From positions 62,001 to 126,000 of the forward strand of contig SCUS01000195.1 of assembly GCA_004297725.1 (NCBI GenBank): DNA of 64,000 nt, read 5' to 3'. The stretch's first letter is position 1, and every line of letters starts with the position of its first letter. The position numbers were made by a program, and so were the translations under genes. Below, piece by piece: positions 36,322-44,182 of the stretch. This DNA comes from Myxococcaceae bacterium. GTDB taxonomy: Bacteria; Myxococcota_A; Polyangia; Polyangiales; Ga0077539. The notes beneath the pieces are model-generated. The model saw only the letters and a program-made list of their open reading frames with translations, had not been told where the DNA came from and made no database searches.

Positions 36322-37743
36322 ATGAAGGTCACCCGCAAGCTCATCGTCGGCATCATCGCCGCCATCGCCACCGTCACCGTCGTCAACACCGGGCTCCGCA
36401 TCAGCCGAGAGCGCTCGGTGTTTCGCGAGGACACCCGGCGCGACCACGACTTCGTGGGCTTCTCGCTGCGCACCGCGTGGCTCGACGTCTCCCGCATGGA
36501 CGGCCCCGCCCGCGCCGACGCGATGATCGCCGACGTCGACGCGGCCAACCCCTCGGTCGACGTCCACGCCCGCACCGACGGCGAGTGCTTCCTCGACCCC
36601 GGCCACGACCTGGAGCGCGGGCTGAGCCGCAACCTCGAGCGCCACGACTGGTCCATCAGCTGCTACCCGATGCGCGGGCCGGACGGGGCGCTCCGGGTCA
36701 TCGAGGTGCGCGAGTCGCTGCAGCCCCAGCACCGCTTCGTGCGCGAGAGCTTCACCCGCAACAGCCTCATCGGGCTGATCACCGTGCTCGTGGCCGCGCT
36801 GGTCACCGCGAGGCTCGGCGCCCACTTCGTCGGCGAGCCGGTGCGCGCCCTCCGCGCCAAGGCCCGCCGCGTCGGCGCCGGCGACCTCACCGGACCGCTG
36901 GAGCTGAAGCAGGACGACGAGATCGCCGAGCTCGCGCAGGAGCTCAACGCCATGTGCGAGCGCCTGGAAGAGGCCGACCGCAACGCCGAGGCCCACCACC
37001 AGGCGAAGCTCCGGGCGATGGAGCAGCTCCGCCACGCCGACCGGCTGCGCACCGTCGGACAGCTCGCCTCCGGGCTGGCGCACGAGCTCGGCACGCCCCT
37101 CAACGTGGTGCTCGGCCACGCGGGGCTGCTCTCCAGCGGAGAGAACACCCCGGAGGACGTCAGCGAGAGCGCCCGCATCATCGCCGAGCAGACCGGGAAG
37201 ATGACCGCGCTCATCCGGCAGCTCCTGGATTTCGCGCGCCGCAAGGGCCCGTCGATGCAGCCCACGGGGCTGGCCGACATCGTGGCGCAGGCCGTGTCGA
37301 TGCTGGGCCCCATGGCCCAGAGGGCCGGGGTGCGCTTCGAGCTTCACACCGTCGAGACGCCCGGAGCGTCCGTCGACCCGGGGCAGATCCTGCAGGTGCT
37401 CACCAACCTGATGGTCAACGCCATCCACGCGATGCCCGACGGCGGAGCGCTCACCATCACCGTCGGAGAGCGCGACACCGACGCGCCTCCGGAGCTCGGA
37501 TCGAGCACGCAGCGGTGGTATTTCCTCTCGGTCGAGGACGAGGGCGTCGGCATCCCCACGGAGGACCTCGCCCGGGTCTTCGAGCCCTTCTTCACCACCA
37601 AGGACGTCGGCGAGGGCACCGGCCTCGGCCTCTCCGTCGCCTACTCCATCGCCCGCGACCACGGCGGCTGGATCGTCGCCGAGCGCCGCCCCGAGCGCGG
37701 CAGCCGCTTCACCGTGTACCTCCCTCGAGGCGCCGCGGCCTGA
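36322..37743 (+). CDS. Sensor histidine kinase (orphan)
   Basis: A 473-residue membrane sensor kinase. One span lies at residues 7-24, a periplasmic sensor domain with two cysteines (GECFLDP, WSISCYPM) at 25-150, and a second span near 153-168. HAMP follows (PVRALRAKARRVGAGDL), then the H box LAHELGTPLNVVLGHA (His 254), N box NLMVNAIHAMP, G1 DEGVGIP and G2 GTGLGLS. No response regulator gene is near, so the partner is elsewhere. The signal is unknown. Confidence 0.92.
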   Translation: MKVTRKLIVGIIAAIATVTVVNTGLRISRERSVFREDTRRDHDFVGFSLRTAWLDVSRMDGPARADAMIADVDAANPSVDVHARTDGECFLDPGHDLERGLSRNLERHDWSISCYPMRGPDGALRVIEVRESLQPQHRFVRESFTRNSLIGLITVLVAALVTARLGAHFVGEPVRALRAKARRVGAGDLTGPLELKQDDEIAELAQELNAMCERLEEADRNAEAHHQAKLRAMEQLRHADRLRTVGQLASGLAHELGTPLNVVLGHAGLLSSGENTPEDVSESARIIAEQTGKMTALIRQLLDFARRKGPSMQPTGLADIVAQAVSMLGPMAQRAGVRFELHTVETPGASVDPGQILQVLTNLMVNAIHAMPDGGALTITVGERDTDAPPELGSSTQRWYFLSVEDEGVGIPTEDLARVFEPFFTTKDVGEGTGLGLSVAYSIARDHGGWIVAERRPERGSRFTVYLPRGAAA

Positions 37744-37746
37744 CCC

Positions 37747-38619
37747 TCAGCCCCGGTCGCCGAGCAGCAGCGAGTACCGGGCGCGCGCCTCGGCGGAGAC
37801 CGACTCCCACTTCGTCATCACGGCGAACTTCAGCGCCCCCCGGGCGGGGCTCGCGGACACGTCGGGCAGGGCGGCCGCGAGGTGACGCACCACCGCCTGG
37901 GCGCGGGAGACGTTCTTCGCCATCACCGCCATGATCTCGTCGACGTGGGCCTCGTCGTGCTCGCGCCAGCTGTCGTAGTCGGTGGCGAGCGCCAGCGTGG
38001 CGTAGGGGAGCTCGGCCTCACGCGCCAGGAAGGCCTCCGGCACGTTGGTCATGCCGATGATGTCCGCGCCCCACTGACGGAAGAGACGGCTCTCCGCCCT
38101 CGTGCTGAACCTCGGCCCCTCGATGCACACGTAGGTCTGCCCGACGTGGGTCTTCGCGCCCGTGGAGCGCGCCCCCTCGGCCACCGCCGCGGCCATGATG
38201 GGGCACACCGGGTCGGCCATCGACACGTGGGCCACCACGTCGCGGTCGAAGAAGGTGCTCGGGCGGAGGCTCGTGCGGTCGATGAACTGGTGCGGCACCA
38301 CGAGGTCGCCGGGGGCGATCTCCTCGCGCAGCGATCCCACCGCGGAGACCGAGAGCACGTGCGTAACCCCGAAGGACTTCAGGGCGTAGATGTTGGCGCG
38401 ATAGTTCAGCGCCGAGGGCGAGCGGGAGTGCGCCCGCCCGTGCCTCGGCAGGAACACCACCGTCGTCTCCCCGAGGCGCCCCCGCACGATGCCGTCGGAG
38501 GCCTCGCCGAAGGGCGTGGCCGCCGTCAGCGGCTCCATCGCCGTGAGCCCGGGCATCTGATAGAGCCCGCTGCCACCGATCACCCCGAGCACCGAACCCC
38601 CGACCGCTGATGCACTCAT
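37747..38619 (-). CDS. mtnP: S-methyl-5'-thioadenosine phosphorylase
   Basis: MTA phosphorylase (methionine salvage), which releases adenine and methylthioribose-1-phosphate. The 290-residue length is normal. Family blocks: GVIGGSGLYQMPGL (start), FLPRHGRAHSRSPSALNYRA, VSAVGSLREEIAPGDLVVP, and YVCIEGPRFSTRAESRLF with GMTNVPEAFLAREAELPYA near residue 205. The substrate loop (MTN) fits MTA rather than purine nucleoside phosphorylase. The 5' ends of this gene and the divergent glycosyltransferase gene overlap by 10 bases. Confidence 0.93.
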   Translation of the reverse strand: MSASAVGGSVLGVIGGSGLYQMPGLTAMEPLTAATPFGEASDGIVRGRLGETTVVFLPRHGRAHSRSPSALNYRANIYALKSFGVTHVLSVSAVGSLREEIAPGDLVVPHQFIDRTSLRPSTFFDRDVVAHVSMADPVCPIMAAAVAEGARSTGAKTHVGQTYVCIEGPRFSTRAESRLFRQWGADIIGMTNVPEAFLAREAELPYATLALATDYDSWREHDEAHVDEIMAVMAKNVSRAQAVVRHLAAALPDVSASPARGALKFAVMTKWESVSAEARARYSLLLGDRG

Positions 38620-39383
38620 CGTCTGTGCCCGCTACCACAACACAGCCATCCCCCGGGGGAAAGACCGATGCCGTCGACGTGCTCATCCCCGCGCGCGACG
38701 AGGCGGCGACCATCGCGGCCGTCGTCCGGGCGATCCCCCGCTCGCTCGCCCGCCGGGTGATCGTGATCGACAACGGCAGCCGCGACGGCACCGCCGCCCG
38801 CGCCCTCGACGCCGGGGCCGTGGTGGTCGACGCCCCCCTCGCGGGCTACGGCAACGCCTGCCTCGCCGCGCTCTCCTGGCTGCGCGGAGACGACCCCGGC
38901 CACGACCCGGTGCTCGCCTTCATGGTCGCCGACGGCAGCGACGACCCGAGGGAGCTCCCGCGGCTCACCACGCCGGTGCTCGAAGGCCGCGCGGACCTCG
39001 TCATCGGGTCGCGCACGCGGGGCTACATCGAGCCCGGCGCGATGCCGCCGTGGCAGCGCGGAGGCAGCCTCTTCGCGGCCGCGGTGCTCACCGCCCGCTT
39101 CGGGGCGACGGTCACCGACCTCGGGCCCTTCCGTGCGATCCGCCGCAGCACCCTCGACGGGCTCGGGATGCGCGACCGCACCTACGGCTGGACCCTGGAG
39201 ATGCAGATCAAGGCCGCCCGCGAGGGCCTGCGCGTGCTCGAGGCGCCCGTCGCCTGGCGCCACCGCCGCGGAGGCACCCCCAAGGTCGCCGGGACCCTCC
39301 GCGGCACCCTCGGCGCCACCCGCAAGATACTCGCCTGGCTCGACGGCGCGGTGCGCGGCCCCGACCATGACCCCGTCCGCTGA
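38610..39383 (+). CDS. Glycosyltransferase family 2 (polyprenol-phosphate sugar type)
   Basis: A 257-residue GT2 enzyme. The nucleotide-sugar site is VLIPARDEAATIAAVVRAIP with VIDNGSRDGT, then the acidic metal motif FMVADGSDDP, and TYGWTLEMQIKA near the C-terminus. This resembles dolichyl/undecaprenyl-phosphate mannose- or glucose-transferases, which build a lipid-linked sugar donor. The next gene, a GT87-like integral-membrane transferase overlapping by 17 bases, would use such a donor. No C-terminal membrane span is seen, so it is a soluble type. Confidence 0.88.
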   Translation: MHSSSVPATTTQPSPGGKTDAVDVLIPARDEAATIAAVVRAIPRSLARRVIVIDNGSRDGTAARALDAGAVVVDAPLAGYGNACLAALSWLRGDDPGHDPVLAFMVADGSDDPRELPRLTTPVLEGRADLVIGSRTRGYIEPGAMPPWQRGGSLFAAAVLTARFGATVTDLGPFRAIRRSTLDGLGMRDRTYGWTLEMQIKAAREGLRVLEAPVAWRHRRGGTPKVAGTLRGTLGATRKILAWLDGAVRGPDHDPVR

Positions 39384-40644
39384 GCCCCCGCGCTCCCGGG
39401 CGCTGCTCCCCGCGCTCGCGCTCTGGGTGACCCTCGCGGCGCTCGCTCCCGCAGTGGCCTCGCTCCCTCCCGGCGAGCGCGTCCCGCCGTACCTCGCGCT
39501 GCACCTCGCGCTCACCCTCTCCGCCGTCGCCCTCACCCGCCTGGTGCGCTCCCCGGCCGACGTCCGCGCCCTCCTCGCCGCCGCGGTGCTTACCCGCCTG
39601 GTAAACCTCCGCACCCCCGCGTTCACCACCACCGACCCCGCGCGCTACCTCTGGGACGGCGCCGTCGCGCTCTCCGGCCACGACCCCTACGCGCTCCCTC
39701 CGCTGGCCGCCGAGCTCGCCTCGCTGCGCGCCCGCTTCCCCTCGCCCACGGACCACCTCGACGTCGCCACCTGCTACCCCCCGCTCGCCGTCGCCCTCTT
39801 CGCCCTCGCCGCCTCCGCCGGCCCGTCGCTCGCGATGCTCGCCTGGAAGTCCCTGCTCGCCCTGGCCTCCTCGCTCACCGGCGCGCCCGCGATACGCCGG
39901 GCGTCGCCGGTCACGCTGGTGCTGCTGCTGGCCACCCCTGCCCTGCTGCTGGAGTCGATGGTCGGCGCCCACCTCGACGCCTTCGTCGCCCTCGCGCTCG
40001 CCTCCGCCCTCGCCCTCACCTCGCGCCTCCGCTGGAACGCCGCCGCCCTCTGCCTCGGCGCCGCCATCGCGCTCAAGTACTTCCCCGCCTGGGCGCTGCT
40101 CCCCTTCGCGCTGCGCGCCCCCCGCAAGGCGCTCTTCACCGCGCTCTCGCTCGCGCCCCTCGCGCTGTCCTTCGCCGTCGCCCAGGCGCTCGGGCACACC
40201 CCGCCGGGATCGCTCCCCAACTTCGCCTCCAACTGGAACTTCGCCGCCCCCCTCTGGAGCGCCCTCTACGCGCGCTTCCCCACCCGCGACGACACCCTCC
40301 GCCCGGCCCTCGTCCTCGCGGGCCTGCTGGTCACCGCGGCCCTCTCCCTCCGCCGCGGACCGCTCGCCCGCAACGTCCGCGACGCCCTGCTGGTGCAGCT
40401 CATCGTGAGCCCCGTGGCCTACCCCTGGTACGGCATGCCCCTCGCCGTCGCGTGCGCCTTCGCCCCCTCGGCGGCCGCCCTCGCGGTGCTCACCGCGCTC
40501 CCCTTCAGCTACGAGGTGGTCGACCGCTACCAGTCCGCCGGGCTGTGGGAGCCCGCGCGATGGCCGCTGGTCCTCACCACGGCGGCCTTCGCGCTGGGCC
40601 TGGGCGTCGACGGCTGGCGAGCCCGGCGGAGGAGCTCCCGTTGA
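39367..40644 (+). CDS. Integral-membrane glycosyltransferase (GT87/PMT-like)
   Basis: A 425-residue protein with about 10 membrane spans. An acidic first loop (TTDPARYLWDGAVALSGHDPYAL) contains the Asp-rich motif of polyprenyl-linked mannosyltransferases, and later ALKYFPAWALLPF and SPVAYPWYGMPLAVA are typical of GT87/DUF2029 enzymes. It probably transfers a sugar from a polyprenol-phosphate donor made by the upstream GT2. The start is ATG at 39367, inside the end of the GT2 gene. It ends in a TTGA overlap with the DUF2064 gene. Confidence 0.82.
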   Translation: MTPSAEPPRSRALLPALALWVTLAALAPAVASLPPGERVPPYLALHLALTLSAVALTRLVRSPADVRALLAAAVLTRLVNLRTPAFTTTDPARYLWDGAVALSGHDPYALPPLAAELASLRARFPSPTDHLDVATCYPPLAVALFALAASAGPSLAMLAWKSLLALASSLTGAPAIRRASPVTLVLLLATPALLLESMVGAHLDAFVALALASALALTSRLRWNAAALCLGAAIALKYFPAWALLPFALRAPRKALFTALSLAPLALSFAVAQALGHTPPGSLPNFASNWNFAAPLWSALYARFPTRDDTLRPALVLAGLLVTAALSLRRGPLARNVRDALLVQLIVSPVAYPWYGMPLAVACAFAPSAAALAVLTALPFSYEVVDRYQSAGLWEPARWPLVLTTAAFALGLGVDGWRARRRSSR

Positions 40645-41279
40645 CGCCGCGGGTGATCGTCTTCGCGAAGGCGCCGACGCTCGGCCAGGTGAAGACCCGG
40701 CTCGCGCGAGACGTGGGCGAGGCGCGCGCGCTCGAGCTCTACCGCTGGTGCGGCGCCGCCGTGATGGACCAGCTCCGCGACGACCGCTGGCAGACCTGGG
40801 TGACCTTCACCCCATCGGATCAGCGCGAGGCGACCGAGCGCTGGCTGGGCCCCTGCGCCCGCTGGATCGCTCAGCGCGACGGCGACCTCGGAGAGCGCCT
40901 CTCGGCGGCGGTGGACGCGGCCTTCGCCGAGGGACCAGGCCCGGTGCTGCTCGTCGGCACCGACTGCGTGGCGGTGACCGCGGAGCGCATCGCCGAGGCC
41001 CTCCGCTCGCTCTCCACGCACGACGCGGCGCTCGGCCCCGCTTACGATGGCGGGTATTACCTCCTGGGCCTCGCTCGCCCGCTGCCGCTCTTCGAGGGCC
41101 TGGCGTGGAGCACCGCGACGGTCGCGGACGACACCCGCCATCGGCTGCGCCGCTCGGGCGCGACCTGGGCCGAACTCCCGACCGAGCGCGACCTCGACGA
41201 GGCGACCGACCTCGTCGCCGTGGCCCACCGCCCCGACGCCCCCTCGTGGGTGCGTGTGCGCCTCTCGCAAGCGCCTTGA
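40641..41279 (+). CDS. DUF2064 / TIGR04282-like glycosyltransferase
   Basis: A 212-residue protein of the GT-A fold seen in arsenosugar and cofactor pathways. The N-terminus VIVFAKAPTLGQVKTRLA is the family signature, with LLVGTDCVAVTAERIAEAL and GPAYDGGYYLLGL as the acidic and sugar-binding segments. The TTG start at 40641 overlaps the TGA of the GT87 gene and has GGAGGAG 6 bases upstream, so translational coupling is likely. The acceptor is unknown; together the three genes look like one surface-sugar operon. Confidence 0.88.
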   Translation: MTPRVIVFAKAPTLGQVKTRLARDVGEARALELYRWCGAAVMDQLRDDRWQTWVTFTPSDQREATERWLGPCARWIAQRDGDLGERLSAAVDAAFAEGPGPVLLVGTDCVAVTAERIAEALRSLSTHDAALGPAYDGGYYLLGLARPLPLFEGLAWSTATVADDTRHRLRRSGATWAELPTERDLDEATDLVAVAHRPDAPSWVRVRLSQAP

Positions 41280-41367
41280 CGCCGTCGCGAGGCGCGGGCG
41301 ATCACTGCGCCCTCATCGGGGGGGAGCACCGTCACGCTCCCCCTCCCAATTCTCCGGAGGCTCCGTC

Positions 41368-41583
41368 ATGGCGATCAACATCAACAAGGCGCTCGACAAG
41401 AAGTACGAAGGCATGTCGCTGAAGCAGCTCACGGAGATCCCGGTCGAGGGCCTCGAGGGCCTCTCCGCCGACCACGGCGCGCTGCTGGCGAAGCTCGGCG
41501 TCAAGACCGTGCGCGACCTCGCGGAGTGGAAGTACGTCGCCTGGGCCCAGGCGATCGTCGCCCTCGCCAGGGTCGAGGAGTAA
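41368..41583 (+). CDS. Small helix-hairpin-helix-like protein
   Basis: A 71-residue protein. KYEGMSLKQLTEIPVEGLEG and KLGVKTVRDLAEWKYVAWAQ form two hairpin-like helix pairs similar to HhH domains of small conserved proteins. An exact CCGGAGG site 7 bases before the ATG supports the start. Function not known. Confidence 0.7.
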   Translation: MAININKALDKKYEGMSLKQLTEIPVEGLEGLSADHGALLAKLGVKTVRDLAEWKYVAWAQAIVALARVEE

Positions 41584-41591
41584 GGGCCCCG

Positions 41592-42035
41592 TCAGAACCC
41601 CTCCGGCCCTCGCGGGCCCCGCCTTCGCCCTCCGCCCATCGCTCCCCCGAAGGGAAACCTCTCGCGCTGGTGCGCGTCGATGACGTCGTAGCGCGCCCGC
41701 TGCGCCGGCGTGAGCACCGCGCGGATCTGCGCCGACACCGCGTCGTGCTGCGCCCGCAGCCCGTCGCCGCAGCGCTCGAACATCTCCTGCGCGAGCTGCC
41801 GCCGCTGGTCGCCGCTCTGCGCGAGGATCGCCCTCACCTGCCCCCGCTGCGTCGGCGTCAGGTCGAGCGAGCGCTCGAGCGCCCTCAGCCGGCGCGGGTT
41901 GCGCAGCCCGCGCTGCTCCTCGGAGCCGCTGATGTCGTCCCGGCGCAGCCACGCGTAGGCGCCGCCGCCGCCCGCCACCGAGCCCAGCGCGAACACCGCG
42001 AGGAGCACCGCGACCCCCTTGAGGCGCGCGCTCAC
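41592..42035 (-). CDS. CnrX/Spy-like periplasmic sensor protein
   Basis: A 147-residue protein anchored by an N-terminal span (VAVLLAVFALGSVAGG). The periplasmic helical part has LDLTPTQRGQVRAILAQSG and VLTPAQRARYDVIDAHQRE, the two repeats of the LTxxQ/Spy/CnrX heavy-metal resistance group. The start is GTG at 42035, overlapping the TGA of the upstream gene (GTGA). With the two upstream genes (sigma factor, small TM protein) it repeats the CnrH-Y-X set, in which CnrX senses metal or envelope stress and CnrY holds the sigma factor. Confidence 0.75.
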   Translation of the reverse strand: MSARLKGVAVLLAVFALGSVAGGGGAYAWLRRDDISGSEEQRGLRNPRRLRALERSLDLTPTQRGQVRAILAQSGDQRRQLAQEMFERCGDGLRAQHDAVSAQIRAVLTPAQRARYDVIDAHQRERFPFGGAMGGGRRRGPRGPEGF

Positions 42036-42313
42036 CACTCCAGCTCCACCGCGTCGAAGGTCGCCGCGAGCGACATGTCCGCCGCCCGATCGGTGCGCAC
42101 CGCCCATCCCATCGCCAGCGCCGCCGCCATCACCGCGACCGGCACCATCGCCCTCGCCGCGCGCAGCACGTCCTCGAAGAGCCCGGGCGTCCCCGAGGCC
42201 TTCACCGCCCGCATCACCCGATCGTCGAACCCCGCGCGGGGGCGCAGCGCCGCCGTGCGCCGCCCGATGCCCGCCAACCGCTCGTCCATCGCCTCGTCGA
42301 CCTCGCGCTTCAT
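42032..42313 (-). CDS. Small transmembrane protein, probable anti-sigma factor
   Basis: A 93-residue protein. Residues 1-50 are charged and helical (MKREVDEAMDERLAGIGRRT), and one span lies near residues 55-72 (AMVPVAVMAAALAMGWAV), with a short periplasmic tail. This is the layout of CnrY-type anti-sigma factors. It overlaps the sigma gene by 4 bases (ATGA) and the CnrX-like gene by 4 bases (GTGA), so the three are coupled. The role is inferred from size, topology and context. Confidence 0.65.
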   Translation of the reverse strand: MKREVDEAMDERLAGIGRRTAALRPRAGFDDRVMRAVKASGTPGLFEDVLRAARAMVPVAVMAAALAMGWAVRTDRAADMSLAATFDAVELEW

Positions 42314-42837
42314 GACGCGCTCCTCTCCCGCAGCGTAGCCCTCGCCCTCACCAGCCGCTGCTCCACGGCGCCCTCCGAGCATCCGAGGATGACCGCGATC
42401 TCCGACACCGCGTGCCCCTCCACGCTCTGGAGCACCACCGCCGCGCGCTGGTCGGGCGGCAGCGCCCCGAGCAGCGCGTTGAGCTCCGCGAGGGCCATGT
42501 GGGCCTCCGCCCCGGCCTCGCCGTCCCACCCCGACTCCGCGATGGTGTCGCTCGGCACCGGGCGCCGCGACCGGCTGCGCAGCGAGTCGATGGCCGTGTT
42601 GGTCACGATGTGCCGCAGCCACGTGGTGACGCTCGACCGCCGCTCGAAGCGGCCGCTGGTCAACGCCTGGTAGGCCTTCACGTACGAGTCCTGCACGACA
42701 TCCTCCGCCTCGCTCAACGACCCTACGATCCGCGCGCCCAGCCGGACGAGGCCCTCGCTGGTCGCGTCCACGATCCGTCGGAAGGCGTCGGTGTCTCCGC
42801 GGACCACCCGGCGCACCGCTTCATCGAGATCGTCCAA
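42310..42837 (-). CDS. ECF sigma factor (CnrH-like position)
   Basis: A 175-residue ECF sigma factor. Region 2 has SLSEAEDVVQDSYVKAYQAL and WLRHIVTNTAIDSLR; region 4 has LGALPPDQRAAVVLQSVEG with the helix-turn-helix AVSEIAVILGCSEGAVEQRL. It heads a three-gene coupled set with a probable anti-sigma factor and a CnrX/Spy-like sensor. By analogy with CnrYXH the set responds to metal or envelope stress, but no efflux gene is beside it. Confidence 0.9.
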   Translation of the reverse strand: MDDLDEAVRRVVRGDTDAFRRIVDATSEGLVRLGARIVGSLSEAEDVVQDSYVKAYQALTSGRFERRSSVTTWLRHIVTNTAIDSLRSRSRRPVPSDTIAESGWDGEAGAEAHMALAELNALLGALPPDQRAAVVLQSVEGHAVSEIAVILGCSEGAVEQRLVRARATLRERSAS

Positions 42838-42952
42838 TCCGCTCCTCGCCGCCGTTCACGCTGAACTACCAGACGCCGTACCCCCGGAGCTTCCTACGCT
42901 TCTCCGCGTCGCCTGGAAAAAAAGATCGGAGGCGGTGCTAGCCTCCGCGCCG

Positions 42953-43756
42953 ATGCCACTCCGAACCCTGACGCTCGCCGACCTCACGATCCGCGACGAG
43001 CGCTCCTTCCGACACATCGGCCTCTACGACACGCTGAAGCAGATGCTGCTCTCGGACGTGGTGCGCTTCCGCGTCCCCGCCGAGGGCTCCCCCCACGCGT
43101 CGTGGTCGCGCGCCCTCTTCCTCAACCTCACCTTCTGGAACGCCTCGGACCCCAGCGACGTCCTCGTCGACGACTCCATCGACGCCGACGTCGTGGCCCA
43201 CGTCGCCTGGCACCACGCCGCCCGCAAGGCCCTGTTCTCTGGCGGATCGGGCTCGGTCTCCGCCGACGCGCTCTTCCTCGGCGAGTCCATCGCCAGCGCC
43301 TTCGACCTCTACCTCGTCGGCCGCACCCTGGGCCGCGGCGCGGAGTGCGACTTCCTCGAGACGCAGGTCCCCGCGATGGCCGACGTCGCCGAGGCCCAGG
43401 GCGTCACGCCGGAGCAGTTCGAGGCGCTGCTCGCCTCCGTCGCGGCCGAGCCCGAGCGCGCCTTCGAAGACCTGCGCCAGCTGCTCTTCGACGTGAGCTC
43501 CGCCCTGGTCCGCGACGTCGACGTCGACGGCGCCACCGCCACGCTCGAGCGCTTCACCGGGCACCGCTTCGCCCCGCTGCTCCATCACTACGAGCTCTCC
43601 AACTGGATCCTCTACGCCCGCGCCTACGCGGGCTCCGCGCTCGAGCACGACCCCGCCGTGCGCGCCATCGACCGCGCGCTGCGCGAGGCCCCGGTGTCCC
43701 TCGACTGGCTGGAGAAGCACTGGCTCCCGGCGGAGGGCCCGCGGGAAATAGACTGA
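42953..43756 (+). CDS. Hypothetical protein, possibly conserved in myxobacteria
   Basis: A 267-residue soluble protein with no recognised domain. Notable parts: DADVVAHVAWHHAARKALF near residue 75-95, with two adjacent His, and FLGESIASAFDLYLVGRTLG. The His/Glu spacing recalls zincin-like helices but lacks a clear HExxH, so no enzyme is claimed. The ATG at 42953 gives a sensible start; a GTG at 42935 is an alternative. Confidence 0.55.
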   Translation: MPLRTLTLADLTIRDERSFRHIGLYDTLKQMLLSDVVRFRVPAEGSPHASWSRALFLNLTFWNASDPSDVLVDDSIDADVVAHVAWHHAARKALFSGGSGSVSADALFLGESIASAFDLYLVGRTLGRGAECDFLETQVPAMADVAEAQGVTPEQFEALLASVAAEPERAFEDLRQLLFDVSSALVRDVDVDGATATLERFTGHRFAPLLHHYELSNWILYARAYAGSALEHDPAVRAIDRALREAPVSLDWLEKHWLPAEGPREID

Positions 43757-43821
43757 GGGCGCAGCCAGAGAGCAGGGTCTCCGGCGCGCCCGCAGAGGAT
43801 CGTACGGTCAGCTGCCGTCGG

Positions 43822-44082
43822 TCAGGCGGTGGCCCGGTTGCCGACGACCATGCGGTAGATGCCCAGCAGCAGGACCGCGCCGATGATCGACATGATCCAG
43901 CCCGCGGACTGCGTCCCGGCGCTGTACATCCCGAGCGCCCGACCGACGAACGCGCCGAGCATCGAGCCCACCATGCCGATGATGGCAGTGATGATGAAGC
44001 CGCCTGGATCGCGGCCCGGCATCAGGAACTTCGCCAACGCGCCGATCACAAGGCCGAAGATCGCAAACAGCAGGAAGTTCAT
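43822..44082 (-). CDS. GlsB/YeaQ/YmgE-family stress membrane protein
   Basis: An 86-residue membrane protein with three spans. The glycine pattern GLVIGALAKFLMPGRDPGGF, then ITAIIGMVGSMLGAFVGRAL, is the family (transglycosylase-associated) signature. Such proteins are induced by stress. A strong AAGGAGAACC site precedes the ATG. Single gene between convergent and unrelated neighbours. Confidence 0.9.
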   Translation of the reverse strand: MNFLLFAIFGLVIGALAKFLMPGRDPGGFIITAIIGMVGSMLGAFVGRALGMYSAGTQSAGWIMSIIGAVLLLGIYRMVVGNRATA

Positions 44083-44182
44083 GAGGGTTCTCCTTCACCG
44101 AAAGGGCCCTTGATTGGGCCGCTTGTTACGGGAGGAGCGTTTGCGAGCGCCGTACCAGCGCAACGCCCGAGGGCACGGCCCG

